This document shows positions 6,092-13,013 of a DNA stretch of 15,712 nucleotides, one piece after another. The notes under the pieces were generated by a model. The model was not told the origin of the DNA and searched no databases. It saw only the letters and a program-made list of their open reading frames with translations. How positions within the stretch are numbered: the stretch's first letter is position 1; each line of letters starts with the position of its first letter. The DNA is from DAMCAP01 sp964369265 (lineage in GTDB: Bacteria > Bacillota > Clostridia > Oscillospirales > Ruminococcaceae): the NCBI GenBank assembly GCA_964369265.1, contig CAYJEV010000036.1:1-15712 (forward strand). Reading direction: 5' to 3'. The position numbers and the translations under genes are program-made.

Positions 6092-6955
6092 ATGAATTAT
6101 GCACTACAAATAAAAGACTTATGTAAATTTTATAAAAGCTCAGATTTTAAGTTGCAAAACATATCTTTTGATATTCCAACAGGCGCTATCATGGGATTTG
6201 TAGGGAAAAATGGCGCAGGCAAAAGCACAACAATCAACACAATTTTAAATATCATACACAAAGATAGTGGATATGTAAAATTTTTTGGAAATGAGATGAC
6301 AGATGATGACAAATTGATACGCAATGACATTGGGGTTGTATTTGATTCAGTTAATTTTTCTGGAGAGCTTACACCGAAAATGCTCGAAAAGGTATTAAAT
6401 GATATCTATTCTAACTGGGATAAAGAGAAATTTTTTGCTTATCTTGAGCGATTCAACATTCCTAAAAATAATAAAATTAAAACCTTATCTCGTGGTATGA
6501 CCATGAAGCTATCAATCAGTGTTGCCCTTTCTCATAAGGCAAAGCTGCTCATTTTAGATGAAGCAACAGCAGGGCTTGACCCAGTTGTGAGAGAAGAAAT
6601 TTTAGATGTATTTTTAGAGTTTGTTGAAGATGAAAATAATTCAATTTTAATCTCCTCTCATATATCTACTGACCTTGAAAAAATCGCAGATTACATCACT
6701 TTCATTGATAACGGCAAAATTATTTTAGTAGAAAAGAAAGATGCTTTGATTTATGAGTATGGAATTGCTCGTATGAAGCAAAGCGATTTTGATAAGCTTG
6801 ATAAACAGGAATATATTGCTTATAGAAAAAGAGGTCTTCAAATTGAGGTATTAGTTCAGAGTAAAACAAAATTTTCAAGAGAATATCCTAACATAGTGTT
6901 AGATAACGCAACCATTGATGAAATACTGCCACTGATAGCAAAGGAGGGAGCATAA
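6092..6955 (+). CDS. ABC transporter ATP-binding protein
   Basis: A 287-residue ATPase subunit. Walker A GKNGAGKST is at 38-46, the signature LSRGM at 132-136, Walker B LLILDEAT at 152-159 followed by the D-loop AGLD, and the H-loop in ILISSHIS. The Q-loop position reads VVFDSVNF, with Asp where Gln is usual; related YtrB/CcmA-like ATPases also vary here. After about residue 215 comes a 70-residue C-terminal region of the type found in this subfamily. It pairs with the permease that follows directly (ATG immediately after the stop) and lies under the GntR regulator. The substrate is unknown; antimicrobial peptide or envelope-stress export is typical of YtrA-linked transporters but not shown here. 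Ribosome site GAGGAGGG (6077-6084). Confidence 0.93.
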   Translation: MNYALQIKDLCKFYKSSDFKLQNISFDIPTGAIMGFVGKNGAGKSTTINTILNIIHKDSGYVKFFGNEMTDDDKLIRNDIGVVFDSVNFSGELTPKMLEKVLNDIYSNWDKEKFFAYLERFNIPKNNKIKTLSRGMTMKLSISVALSHKAKLLILDEATAGLDPVVREEILDVFLEFVEDENNSILISSHISTDLEKIADYITFIDNGKIILVEKKDALIYEYGIARMKQSDFDKLDKQEYIAYRKRGLQIEVLVQSKTKFSREYPNIVLDNATIDEILPLIAKEGA

Positions 6956-7588
6956 ATGAAAGGACTACTTAGAAACAACATATATTCCGCTTTTAATGAT
7001 CTTAAAATCATTATTCCGATCTGTTTTTTAGCAATGGTTGCTTCACTAATTTTTGATGATGCTGAGTTTACAACTTTGGTGGTGTTAGGGCAGATGTTAG
7101 CTTGTTTTGGTCATATTGGAACTGGGATGAAAAGAGATAGTGCCTCCAAATGGGATAGGTTTGAAATAACAATGCCTGTTAAGCGTGATGAAGTTGTAAT
7201 TGCAAGATATATATCTTTTTTATTATTTGCACTAATGGGAATAACAATATCATTAATGACAGTTGGCTTATCTGCTTTGTTTGGCAATGAAATCGTTTAT
7301 GAACGCATTATCTTCGCCTTTGCTGGTGGTATAACTATGATTTTATTAACACCAGCCCTTGCTTATCCAATGATGATAAGGTTTGGCGGTGATAAATCGG
7401 AATCAATTGTGATGTATTCGCTTATGGCAAGCATGGGGATTTTTGTAGTGTTTGGGGAATTTGTGTGGGGTATACTGCCTAATTCAGAGATTGTATCTTA
7501 TAGGTTATTTATAATATGCTTTTCAATAATTTTATTCCTTGTTTCTTGTTTTATATCGATTTTGATTTATAGAAAAAAAGAATTATAA
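6956..7588 (+). CDS. ABC-2 type transporter permease subunit
   Basis: A 210-residue membrane protein with about six hydrophobic segments: residues 16-32, 38-54, 84-110, 118-140, 151-172 and 183-205, ending in a basic tail (YRKKEL). The loop after the second segment (MKRDSASKWDRFEITMPVKRDEVVIARY) is typical of small ABC-2 permeases of the ABC2_membrane_5 type, in which cytoplasmic residues contact the ATPase. Its ATG directly follows the ATPase stop codon, and its ribosome site (AAGGAGGG) lies inside the ATPase gene, which indicates translational coupling and a shared complex, probably two ATPases and two permeases. The gene ends the operon at a strong terminator. Confidence 0.88.
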   Translation: MKGLLRNNIYSAFNDLKIIIPICFLAMVASLIFDDAEFTTLVVLGQMLACFGHIGTGMKRDSASKWDRFEITMPVKRDEVVIARYISFLLFALMGITISLMTVGLSALFGNEIVYERIIFAFAGGITMILLTPALAYPMMIRFGGDKSESIVMYSLMASMGIFVVFGEFVWGILPNSEIVSYRLFIICFSIILFLVSCFISILIYRKKEL

Positions 7589-7596
7589 TCTTATGA

Positions 7597-7628
7597 CGGA
7601 TAGTGTTTTTTAGCACTATCTGTTTTTT
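7597..7628 (+). terminator. Rho-independent terminator after the ABC operon (copy 2 of a duplicated hairpin)
   Basis: A 9-bp stem (7597-7605 with 7614-7622, one G-U pair), loop TTTTTTAG and six T at 7623-7628. It matches the terminator before the operon over 25 identical bases, in the same orientation, 2,029 bp away. Confidence 0.9.
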
Positions 7629-7696
7629 GCGTAAATCATTAGGTTATACTTGATATTTTATCGGAAGATAAAGCTAATTGCTAATATTGTTAGAAG

Positions 7697-7728
7697 TTTT
7701 TACTTTTAAATTTAGAGAAAAGTAAAAA
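7697..7728. repeat. Perfect 11-bp inverted repeat upstream of the DUF4405-type gene
   Basis: TTTTTACTTTT (7697-7707) and AAAAGTAAAAA (7718-7728) are exact complements around AAATTTAGAG, about 100 bases before the start codon. The hairpin ends in an A run on the plus strand, so it is not a plus-strand terminator; it could be an operator. I see no confident promoter in 7629-7829. Confidence 0.4.
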
Positions 7729-7829
7729 AAACAATCACTAAAACCTCACATTTAGATGCTACACTTTATACAATAATTAAAGTATAGTGAGCAGTGCTTA
7801 AAAATGCTTGTATATTGAAAGGGGACTTT

Positions 7830-8624
7830 ATGTTTAAAGAGTTGCAAAAATCAAAATTAGTGTTAAAAATTCTTATTGATATTATAATGGTAGCAGTTTA
7901 TTTATTTCTTATGTTCGGACTTAAACTAGGAACAACTATTTTATCTCATGAATTTCTAGGTGTAGTAATCTCTATACTGTTTCTAGCTCACATTTATTTA
8001 AATAAAGACTTTATTAGCAATTTTTTATATGGAAGATTATCTGGGAAAAACAACTTGAATGGTGCTTTGGATGTGCTTCTATTAGCTAGTGTCTTTGTAG
8101 TAATACTCACTGGTGTGCTTATAGCTAGGGAGTTGTTTGCTTTACCATTCAACATGCCGATTGGTGTATTATTTAGTGTACATAACATTGCCTCATATTT
8201 TTCCTTTGCCCTTATAATACTTCATATATTGTTGCATTTAAAATATTTAGGAGCAGGCATACTACATACACTAAAAAATTTTTCAAAAGGGTATGTAAAA
8301 TTAGTGTATCTATCTGCAGCTGGACTGATTATAGTGAATTTAGTGCTGTATAGTCGATTAGACCGACCAGACTATAGCTATGCGGTAAACGAAATTAGTG
8401 ATGGAAATATTACAGAAGTTGAGGAGCAGGGCTTACAATATGAGCAGGATGTGGAAAATACTTTAGAAGTAGATGTAATTCCGACTTTAGAGGAATATTT
8501 ATCGAATTTAACTTGCACTGCTTGTGGAAGAGGATGTTCATTATTACAGCCAGCATGTCGTAGAGGTGATGCTCAAGTTCAAAAAGCAACAGAAGAGTAT
8601 AATATTACCTATAGTGCTTCATAA
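7830..8624 (+). CDS. DUF4405-like membrane protein with C-terminal Cys4 motif, possible cytochrome b-type redox protein
   Basis: A 264-residue protein with five predicted membrane helices at about residues 11-33, 42-58, 79-99, 112-138 and 156-174. His54 in helix 2 and His118, His132 and His136 in helix 4 are placed like haem ligands of small cytochrome b-type proteins, which fits the DUF4405 family. Basic residues at the N-terminus and in loops 2-3 and 4-5 put those parts inside, so the roughly 90-residue tail should lie outside the membrane. That tail ends in LTCTACGRGCSLLQPACRRG, with Cys229, 232, 236 and 243 (C-x2-C-x3-C-x6-C), suited to a metal or Fe-S site. I infer an electron-transfer role; partners are unknown. 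The frame is open to a GTG at 7794, but only ATG 7830 has a ribosome site (GAAAGGGG, 7817-7824). The gene is monocistronic. Confidence 0.78.
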   Translation: MFKELQKSKLVLKILIDIIMVAVYLFLMFGLKLGTTILSHEFLGVVISILFLAHIYLNKDFISNFLYGRLSGKNNLNGALDVLLLASVFVVILTGVLIARELFALPFNMPIGVLFSVHNIASYFSFALIILHILLHLKYLGAGILHTLKNFSKGYVKLVYLSAAGLIIVNLVLYSRLDRPDYSYAVNEISDGNITEVEEQGLQYEQDVENTLEVDVIPTLEEYLSNLTCTACGRGCSLLQPACRRGDAQVQKATEEYNITYSAS

Positions 8625-8650
8625 AATATTGTGAGATATAATAAAAACTC

Positions 8651-8686
8651 GTGTGTTAATTTGATTATAATTGACACACTTTTTTT
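8651..8686 (+). terminator. Rho-independent terminator after the DUF4405-type gene
   Basis: An 11-bp stem (8651-8661 with 8669-8679, one G-U pair) with a 7-base loop is followed by seven T (8680-8686). It isolates the gene from gdpP. Confidence 0.92.
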
Positions 8687-8717
8687 ACCATAATATGTAT
8701 TAGGTGCTAAAAATAGC

Positions 8718-8746
8718 TTTACGAGATTGAAAACTTGTGTTATAAT
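8718..8746 (+). promoter_or_regulatory. Putative gdpP promoter, extended -10
   Basis: TATAAT (8741-8746) is preceded by TGT, an extended -10. TTTACG (8718-8723) lies 17 bp upstream and matches the -35 consensus at four of six positions. The transcript would carry a leader of about 46 nt. Confidence 0.55.
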
Positions 8747-8798
8747 TATAAAAATATGTGTATAGAAATGAGAAATTATATATTGGGAGTGTGAATGT

Positions 8799-10775
8799 AT
8801 GAGATTTAAATCGAATTTATATAAAGCACCTGTGATAATGGTCATAGTAGTTTTAATGGTAATCACATTTATGACATACTTTTATAATGCAGATTTATTC
8901 AATGCCTCTGCTGTATTGGTAGTATGTTCTTTGGTGGTGGTTTGGTTTCAGTATCACTATGCCAACAAGCAGATAGAGGAATTTGTTGATACAGTTGGAG
9001 CGATGGTCGCTAAAACTTTTGATAGTTCTGTTGATTCTCTTCCCATTTCTGTTGTTATAACTGATGAGCTTGGCGAAGTATTTTGGCATAACAGAGAAGC
9101 ACTTGGGATATTAGGGGATAACGAGCCTTTGTATGGCAAGAGCATTGAAGAGATTCTTGGCATTGAAAAGGACGGCATTGTTGATGGAGCTGATATCAAA
9201 ATTAAAGATGAGAGATACACTCTCTATAAATCAGCTACTCTAATTAAAGACAAAGAGATGATGACTCATTACTTAGTTAAAGATACAGTCTATAAAAATA
9301 AATCAGACGAATACGACAGAACAAGGCCAGTTGTTATGCTTATAAGCATTGATAGCTATGATGAAGCGCTTCAAGGCTATAAAGAAAATGAGCGTTCTCA
9401 GCTGCTAAGTCAGGTTGAGTATCATATAGAGAAGTTTGTTGGCGAGGCTGATGGGCTTTTAGTAAAAAATGAAAGAGATAGATATACAGCTGTTTTGGAA
9501 GAGCAGTATATGATGGAAATTTTTGCTAATAAATTTGAGCTTCTTGATCTTGTAAGAGAGCTTGCAGGACCAGATAGAGTTCCGCTAACCTTATCTATCG
9601 GTATTGGCAGAAACAAAGAAACTTATAGTGAATGCGAACAATCAGCAAGACAGTCCCTTGATATGGCGCTTGGGCGTGGTGGAGATCAGGCTGTTGTTAA
9701 GACATCAAGCGGATTTGAGTTTTATGGTGGTGTGTCTAAGGGCGTTGAAAAGCGCACAAAGGTTAAAACAAGAATAGTAGCAGGAGCTTTAAAGGAGCTT
9801 ATTGATTCCTCGAGCAATGTTGTGATAATGGGGCATAAGTTTGCTGACCTTGACTCACTAGGTTCTGCAACAGGCTTATATAAAACTATAAAGCAGATGG
9901 GCAAGGATGTAGTCATTGCCATTGATAGACAAAAGAACTTAGTCGGCAATTTAATTGCAAAGCTTGAAAGCGGGACTGGATTTGAGGATGCATTTAAAAA
10001 TCCTCAAGATTTAATGTCTAGTGTCGAAAAGCAGTCGCTTTTAATAGTTGTTGATACGCATTTGGTGCATATAGTTGAGTCAGAACAACTGTATAGACAG
10101 TTTGAAAATGTAGTTGTAATTGACCATCATAGAAGAATGGTTGGTTATATAGAAAATGCAGTTATCTTCTATCATGAGCCGTATGCTTCTTCTGCTTCCG
10201 AGATGGTAACAGAGCTGATTCAGTATATTGATGATAAAAACAGAATGGGTCGCCCAGAGGCAGAGGCTTTATTAGCTGGAATTATGCTCGACACTAAAAA
10301 CTTCATCGTTAAAACAGGTGTTAGAACCTTTGAGGCTGCTGCCTTCCTTAGAAAGCAAGGTGCAGACACTGTTGAGGTTAGAAAGTTATTTAACTCGACA
10401 ATGGAATCTTATCAACAAAGATCAAGGCTTGTTAGCGGAGCAGAAGTGTATAAGAGCTGTGCGATTGCAATGTATGAAACAGGCAATGAGGATGCAAAGG
10501 TAACAAATGACGAGATTAAAATTATAGCTCCTCAAGCTGCTGACGAACTTCTAAACATCGATAATGTTGATGCTTCTTTTGTTATGTATGAAGTTGGAAA
10601 GGGCGTTAATATGTCTGCTCGCTCAATGGGCAAGATGAATGTTCAAGTAATAATGGAGAGCCTTGGCGGCGGCGGTCACCAAACTATGGCGGCAGCTCAG
10701 CTTGAGAATGTTACTATAACAGACGCAAGAACAATGCTTCTTGAAGCAATTGATAAATACTTTGACAAAGTATAA
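8799..10775 (+). CDS. gdpP: Cyclic-di-AMP phosphodiesterase GdpP (DHH-DHHA1)
   Basis: A 658-residue membrane enzyme that hydrolyses c-di-AMP to pApA and so sets a messenger controlling potassium uptake, osmotic balance and the cell wall. Two membrane helices (about residues 11-29 and 36-53) are followed by a PAS-like domain (about 80-165), a degenerate GGDEF domain (about 175-300, with no GGDEF signature) and the DHH-DHHA1 catalytic part. Metal-ligand motifs are present: GHKFADLDS at 345-353, VVDTH at 417-421, IDHH at 441-444, LDTKNF at 497-502 and the GGGGH of DHHA1 at 623-627, so it should be active. Domain order and length match the Bacillota family. ATG 8799 has GGGAGTG at 8785-8791. gdpP before rplI and dnaB is the usual Bacillota order. 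Confidence 0.96.
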   Translation: MRFKSNLYKAPVIMVIVVLMVITFMTYFYNADLFNASAVLVVCSLVVVWFQYHYANKQIEEFVDTVGAMVAKTFDSSVDSLPISVVITDELGEVFWHNREALGILGDNEPLYGKSIEEILGIEKDGIVDGADIKIKDERYTLYKSATLIKDKEMMTHYLVKDTVYKNKSDEYDRTRPVVMLISIDSYDEALQGYKENERSQLLSQVEYHIEKFVGEADGLLVKNERDRYTAVLEEQYMMEIFANKFELLDLVRELAGPDRVPLTLSIGIGRNKETYSECEQSARQSLDMALGRGGDQAVVKTSSGFEFYGGVSKGVEKRTKVKTRIVAGALKELIDSSSNVVIMGHKFADLDSLGSATGLYKTIKQMGKDVVIAIDRQKNLVGNLIAKLESGTGFEDAFKNPQDLMSSVEKQSLLIVVDTHLVHIVESEQLYRQFENVVVIDHHRRMVGYIENAVIFYHEPYASSASEMVTELIQYIDDKNRMGRPEAEALLAGIMLDTKNFIVKTGVRTFEAAAFLRKQGADTVEVRKLFNSTMESYQQRSRLVSGAEVYKSCAIAMYETGNEDAKVTNDEIKIIAPQAADELLNIDNVDASFVMYEVGKGVNMSARSMGKMNVQVIMESLGGGGHQTMAAAQLENVTITDARTMLLEAIDKYFDKV

Positions 10776-10780
10776 ATTAT

Positions 10781-10940
10781 TTAAGTGAATAGGTAAAAGT
10801 GAATAGTGAAGAGTGATAGTGTCGCTTTGCGACGTTTTAAACGACTTGCAGTCGGCTTAAAGTCTTAATATAGAGTGCAATTTAATCTATCACGAAGTGA
10901 TACATTAACTTTTCACTTTTCAATCTTCATTTTTCACTAA
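10781..10940. repeat. Imperfect terminal-inverted-repeat element with three small hairpins
   Basis: The left end (10781-10821, built of GTGAATAG and AGTGAAGAG words) and the right end (about 10900-10940) are imperfect inverted complements, about 28 of 41 positions by eye. Between them lie hairpins GTCGC-TTT-GCGAC (10821-10833), CGACT-TGC-AGTCG (10842-10854, with flanking T/A pairing) and TATCAC-GAA-GTGATA (10888-10902). There is no coding potential. It looks like a small non-autonomous palindromic element, MITE- or REP-like, inserted after gdpP. Confidence 0.5.
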
Positions 10941-11051
10941 ATCTAATATAAGTAATCTCCGTTTCACTACGATTATTTATATTCCTCGCAGGGCGATTTT
11001 GGAGCTCGTGGGCAACGAAGTGCCCACATGACCAATTTATATTAGATTTAG
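10937..11051. mobile_element. 115-bp MITE-like element with perfect 15-bp terminal inverted repeats
   Basis: CTAAATCTAATATAA (10937-10951) and TTATATTAGATTTAG (11037-11051) are exact inverted complements at the ends of a 115-bp segment. Inside is a perfect 7-bp hairpin GTGGGCA/TGCCCAC (11008-11014 with 11021-11027) in a locally GC-richer stretch, unlike the AT-rich flanks. There is no coding frame of note. It abuts and slightly overlaps the preceding element. Terminal repeats, size and base composition suggest a non-autonomous element; transposition itself is not shown and I see no clear target duplication. Confidence 0.5.
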
Positions 11052-11073
11052 AAAATAATCTAACATAAATACC

Positions 11074-11102
11074 TTGATTTTATATTTAAAAACTATTATA
11101 AT
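11074..11102 (+). promoter_or_regulatory. rplI promoter
   Basis: TTGATT (11074-11079), an exact 17-bp spacer and a perfect TATAAT (11097-11102). It lies just downstream of the 115-bp element, so rplI and the genes after it need not depend on the gdpP transcript. Transcription would start near 11109. Confidence 0.72.
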
Positions 11103-11160
11103 TTTCTTTAAAATAGTTTGTTATATTAAAATAAATAGAATAGATATGGAGAGAAAAGAC

Positions 11161-11607
11161 ATGAATGTAATTTTATTAGCTGACGTTAAAGGTTCAGGTA
11201 AAAAAGGCGAGATGATAAAGGTTTCTGATGGATACGCAAGGAACTTCCTATTCCCAAAAAAGCTTGCTGTTGAGGCGAGCGCACAAGCGATTACAGAAAT
11301 GAAATCTAAAAAAGATTCAGCTCAACACAAAATAGACGTTGAAAAGCAAAATGCAAACGAGCTAAAAGCAAAGCTTGATGGCAAGAATGTTAAGGTTGTG
11401 GCTAAGTCTGGAGCTGGCGGAAAGCTATTCGGTTCAGTTACAACTAAGGAAATAGCAGAGGCTGTTTCTATGCAGTTTAAGATTGATATAGACAAAAAGA
11501 AAATATCAATTAAGAGCGATATTAAAGCTCAAGGCGATTATGAAGCAGAGCTAAAATTATATCAAGGAATTTCTGCTAAAGTAACAGTTAATGTTGTAGT
11601 GGAGTAA
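11161..11607 (+). CDS. rplI: 50S ribosomal protein L9
   Basis: A 148-residue protein of normal length. The N-terminal RNA-binding domain shows the family signature MNVILLADVKGSGKKGEMIKVSDGYARNFLFPK. A long charged connecting helix (about residues 42-75) follows, then the C-terminal domain with GGKLFGSVTTKEIAEAV and a final strand ending in VNVVVE. L9 binds 23S rRNA near the base of the L1 stalk and helps keep the reading frame. The frame is open back to an ATG at 11074, but that codon lies in the promoter. ATG 11161 has GGAGAG at 11148-11153 and gives the conserved N-terminus. Placed between gdpP and dnaB, as in many Bacillota. Confidence 0.97.
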   Translation: MNVILLADVKGSGKKGEMIKVSDGYARNFLFPKKLAVEASAQAITEMKSKKDSAQHKIDVEKQNANELKAKLDGKNVKVVAKSGAGGKLFGSVTTKEIAEAVSMQFKIDIDKKKISIKSDIKAQGDYEAELKLYQGISAKVTVNVVVE

Positions 11608-11620
11608 AACTTAAATAGAA

Positions 11621-11646
11621 TTAGGCAACAAAGCATTGTTGCCTAA
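11621..11646 (+). terminator. Hairpin between rplI and dnaB, possible partial terminator
   Basis: A perfect 10-bp stem TTAGGCAACA (11621-11630 with 11637-11646) and a 6-base loop. The tail ATTATTTTG is only moderately T-rich. With dnaB starting 23 bases later and no promoter seen between, it probably reduces rather than stops transcription into dnaB, giving more L9 than helicase. Confidence 0.6.
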
Positions 11647-11669
11647 ATTATTTTGTAATGGAGGCAAAT

Positions 11670-13013
11670 ATGGATAGCAACTTTGGAAATAGATATGAGG
11701 CACTTCCCTTTAATTTAGAAGCAGAACAATCCACCTTAGGCGCAATACTTATAGATAACTCATATCTTCCGACAGTTATGGTATCTTTAAAAGCGGAGCA
11801 TTTTTATAGACCACAACATAAAGCTCTATATAGCTTAATTACAAGAATGTTCCTATCTTCCGAAACAATCGATTTTGTAACAGTGCTTAGCAAAACTATA
11901 GATGAAGATATTTTTGATAGCGACGGAGATGCTAGAATCTATTTAAGCACACTAATTAACATTGTTCCATCAGCCTCTTCTGTTGAGGCATATGCAAAGA
12001 TAGTGCGAGATAAATATTATCTAAGAACTTTGATTGATACCTTTGATAAGGTTGTTCTCGATGCAAAAGAGCCTGGCGGAGATGCTAATGTTATCATGGA
12101 GATGGCAGAGCAAACCATCTTTAATATAAGAGATGGTAAAGATAATTCAGGAATGCGTCCACTTGGCGATGTAATTCTTGAAACGTATGATAGACTGCAA
12201 AAGCTTGCAGGCGAAGATGCTGACAAGTTTAAGGGGCTTTCTAGCGGATATTTTGGGCTAGATAAGCTCATTCATGGGCTTAACCAATCAGACCTTATCT
12301 TCCTTGCTGCTAGACCTGGTATGGGTAAAACCTCTTTTGCTCTTAATATAGCGACAAATGTTGCAAAACTTGGGAGCAAGGTTGGCGTTTTCTCGCTTGA
12401 GATGGGAGCTGAACAGTTAGTTAGCCGTATTTTATCTTCTGAGGCAATGATTTCGAGCGATAGAATTAAAACAGGCACTTTATCAACTGATGACTGGACA
12501 AGGCTAGCTTTTTGCACACAAAGCCTTGCAGCAGCGCCAATTTATATAGACGACACACCAGGAATAACTGTTGGAGAGATGAAGGCGAAACTTAGAAGGC
12601 TTAGAGGGGTTGATTTAGTTATAATTGACTATCTACAACTTATGTCCTCTAACAAAAGAAGCGATAATAGAGTTCAGGAAATATCTGAAATCACACGTTC
12701 GCTAAAGATAATGGCAAAGGAATTTAACATACCGATTATAGTTCTTTCCCAGCTATCTCGTGGAACAGAGTCAAGGGAAGATAAGAGACCTTTACTTTCT
12801 CATCTTAGAGAGTCTGGCTCTATTGAGCAGGATGCCGATATAGTTATGATGCTATATCGTGATGACTACTACAACAAAGATAGCGATGAACCTAATGTTG
12901 CTGAGTGTATTGTTGCGAAAAACAGACATGGTGAAACAGACACAGTAAAGCTTGCTTGGGATGGACGCTTTACAAAATTCCGCAATCAGGAGCTGATTAG
13001 AGATGAAGGATAG
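11670..13013 (+). CDS. dnaB: Replicative DNA helicase DnaB
   Basis: A 447-residue hexameric helicase that unwinds DNA at the replication fork (called DnaC in B. subtilis). The N-terminal domain (about residues 10-110) starts with the typical ALPFNLEAEQSTLGAIL. A linker precedes the RecA-like domain, which contains SGYFGLDKLIHGLNQSDLIFLAARPGMGKTS (Walker A at about 214-222), VGVFSLEMGAEQL, the Walker B-type VDLVIIDYLQLM and the IIVLSQLSRGTESR segment with its Gln and Arg residues. No intein interrupts it. The frame also has an ATG at 11658, but that codon is itself part of the ATGGAGG ribosome site; ATG 11670, five bases after GGAGG (11660-11664), is the better start. The end overlaps tilS by 11 bp. 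Confidence 0.97.
   Translation: MDSNFGNRYEALPFNLEAEQSTLGAILIDNSYLPTVMVSLKAEHFYRPQHKALYSLITRMFLSSETIDFVTVLSKTIDEDIFDSDGDARIYLSTLINIVPSASSVEAYAKIVRDKYYLRTLIDTFDKVVLDAKEPGGDANVIMEMAEQTIFNIRDGKDNSGMRPLGDVILETYDRLQKLAGEDADKFKGLSSGYFGLDKLIHGLNQSDLIFLAARPGMGKTSFALNIATNVAKLGSKVGVFSLEMGAEQLVSRILSSEAMISSDRIKTGTLSTDDWTRLAFCTQSLAAAPIYIDDTPGITVGEMKAKLRRLRGVDLVIIDYLQLMSSNKRSDNRVQEISEITRSLKIMAKEFNIPIIVLSQLSRGTESREDKRPLLSHLRESGSIEQDADIVMMLYRDDYYNKDSDEPNVAECIVAKNRHGETDTVKLAWDGRFTKFRNQELIRDEG

Noticed and set aside
7794..7829. GTG start for the DUF4405-type gene
   Set aside because: No ribosome site; ATG 7830 has GAAAGGGG at good spacing.
10318..10503. Small plus-strand frame inside gdpP
   Set aside because: It lies out of frame within the conserved DHH-DHHA1 region, with no ribosome site.
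11074..11160. Upstream extension of rplI from ATG 11074
   Set aside because: It lies within the predicted promoter, encodes an Ile/Lys-rich stretch absent from L9 proteins, and lacks a ribosome site.
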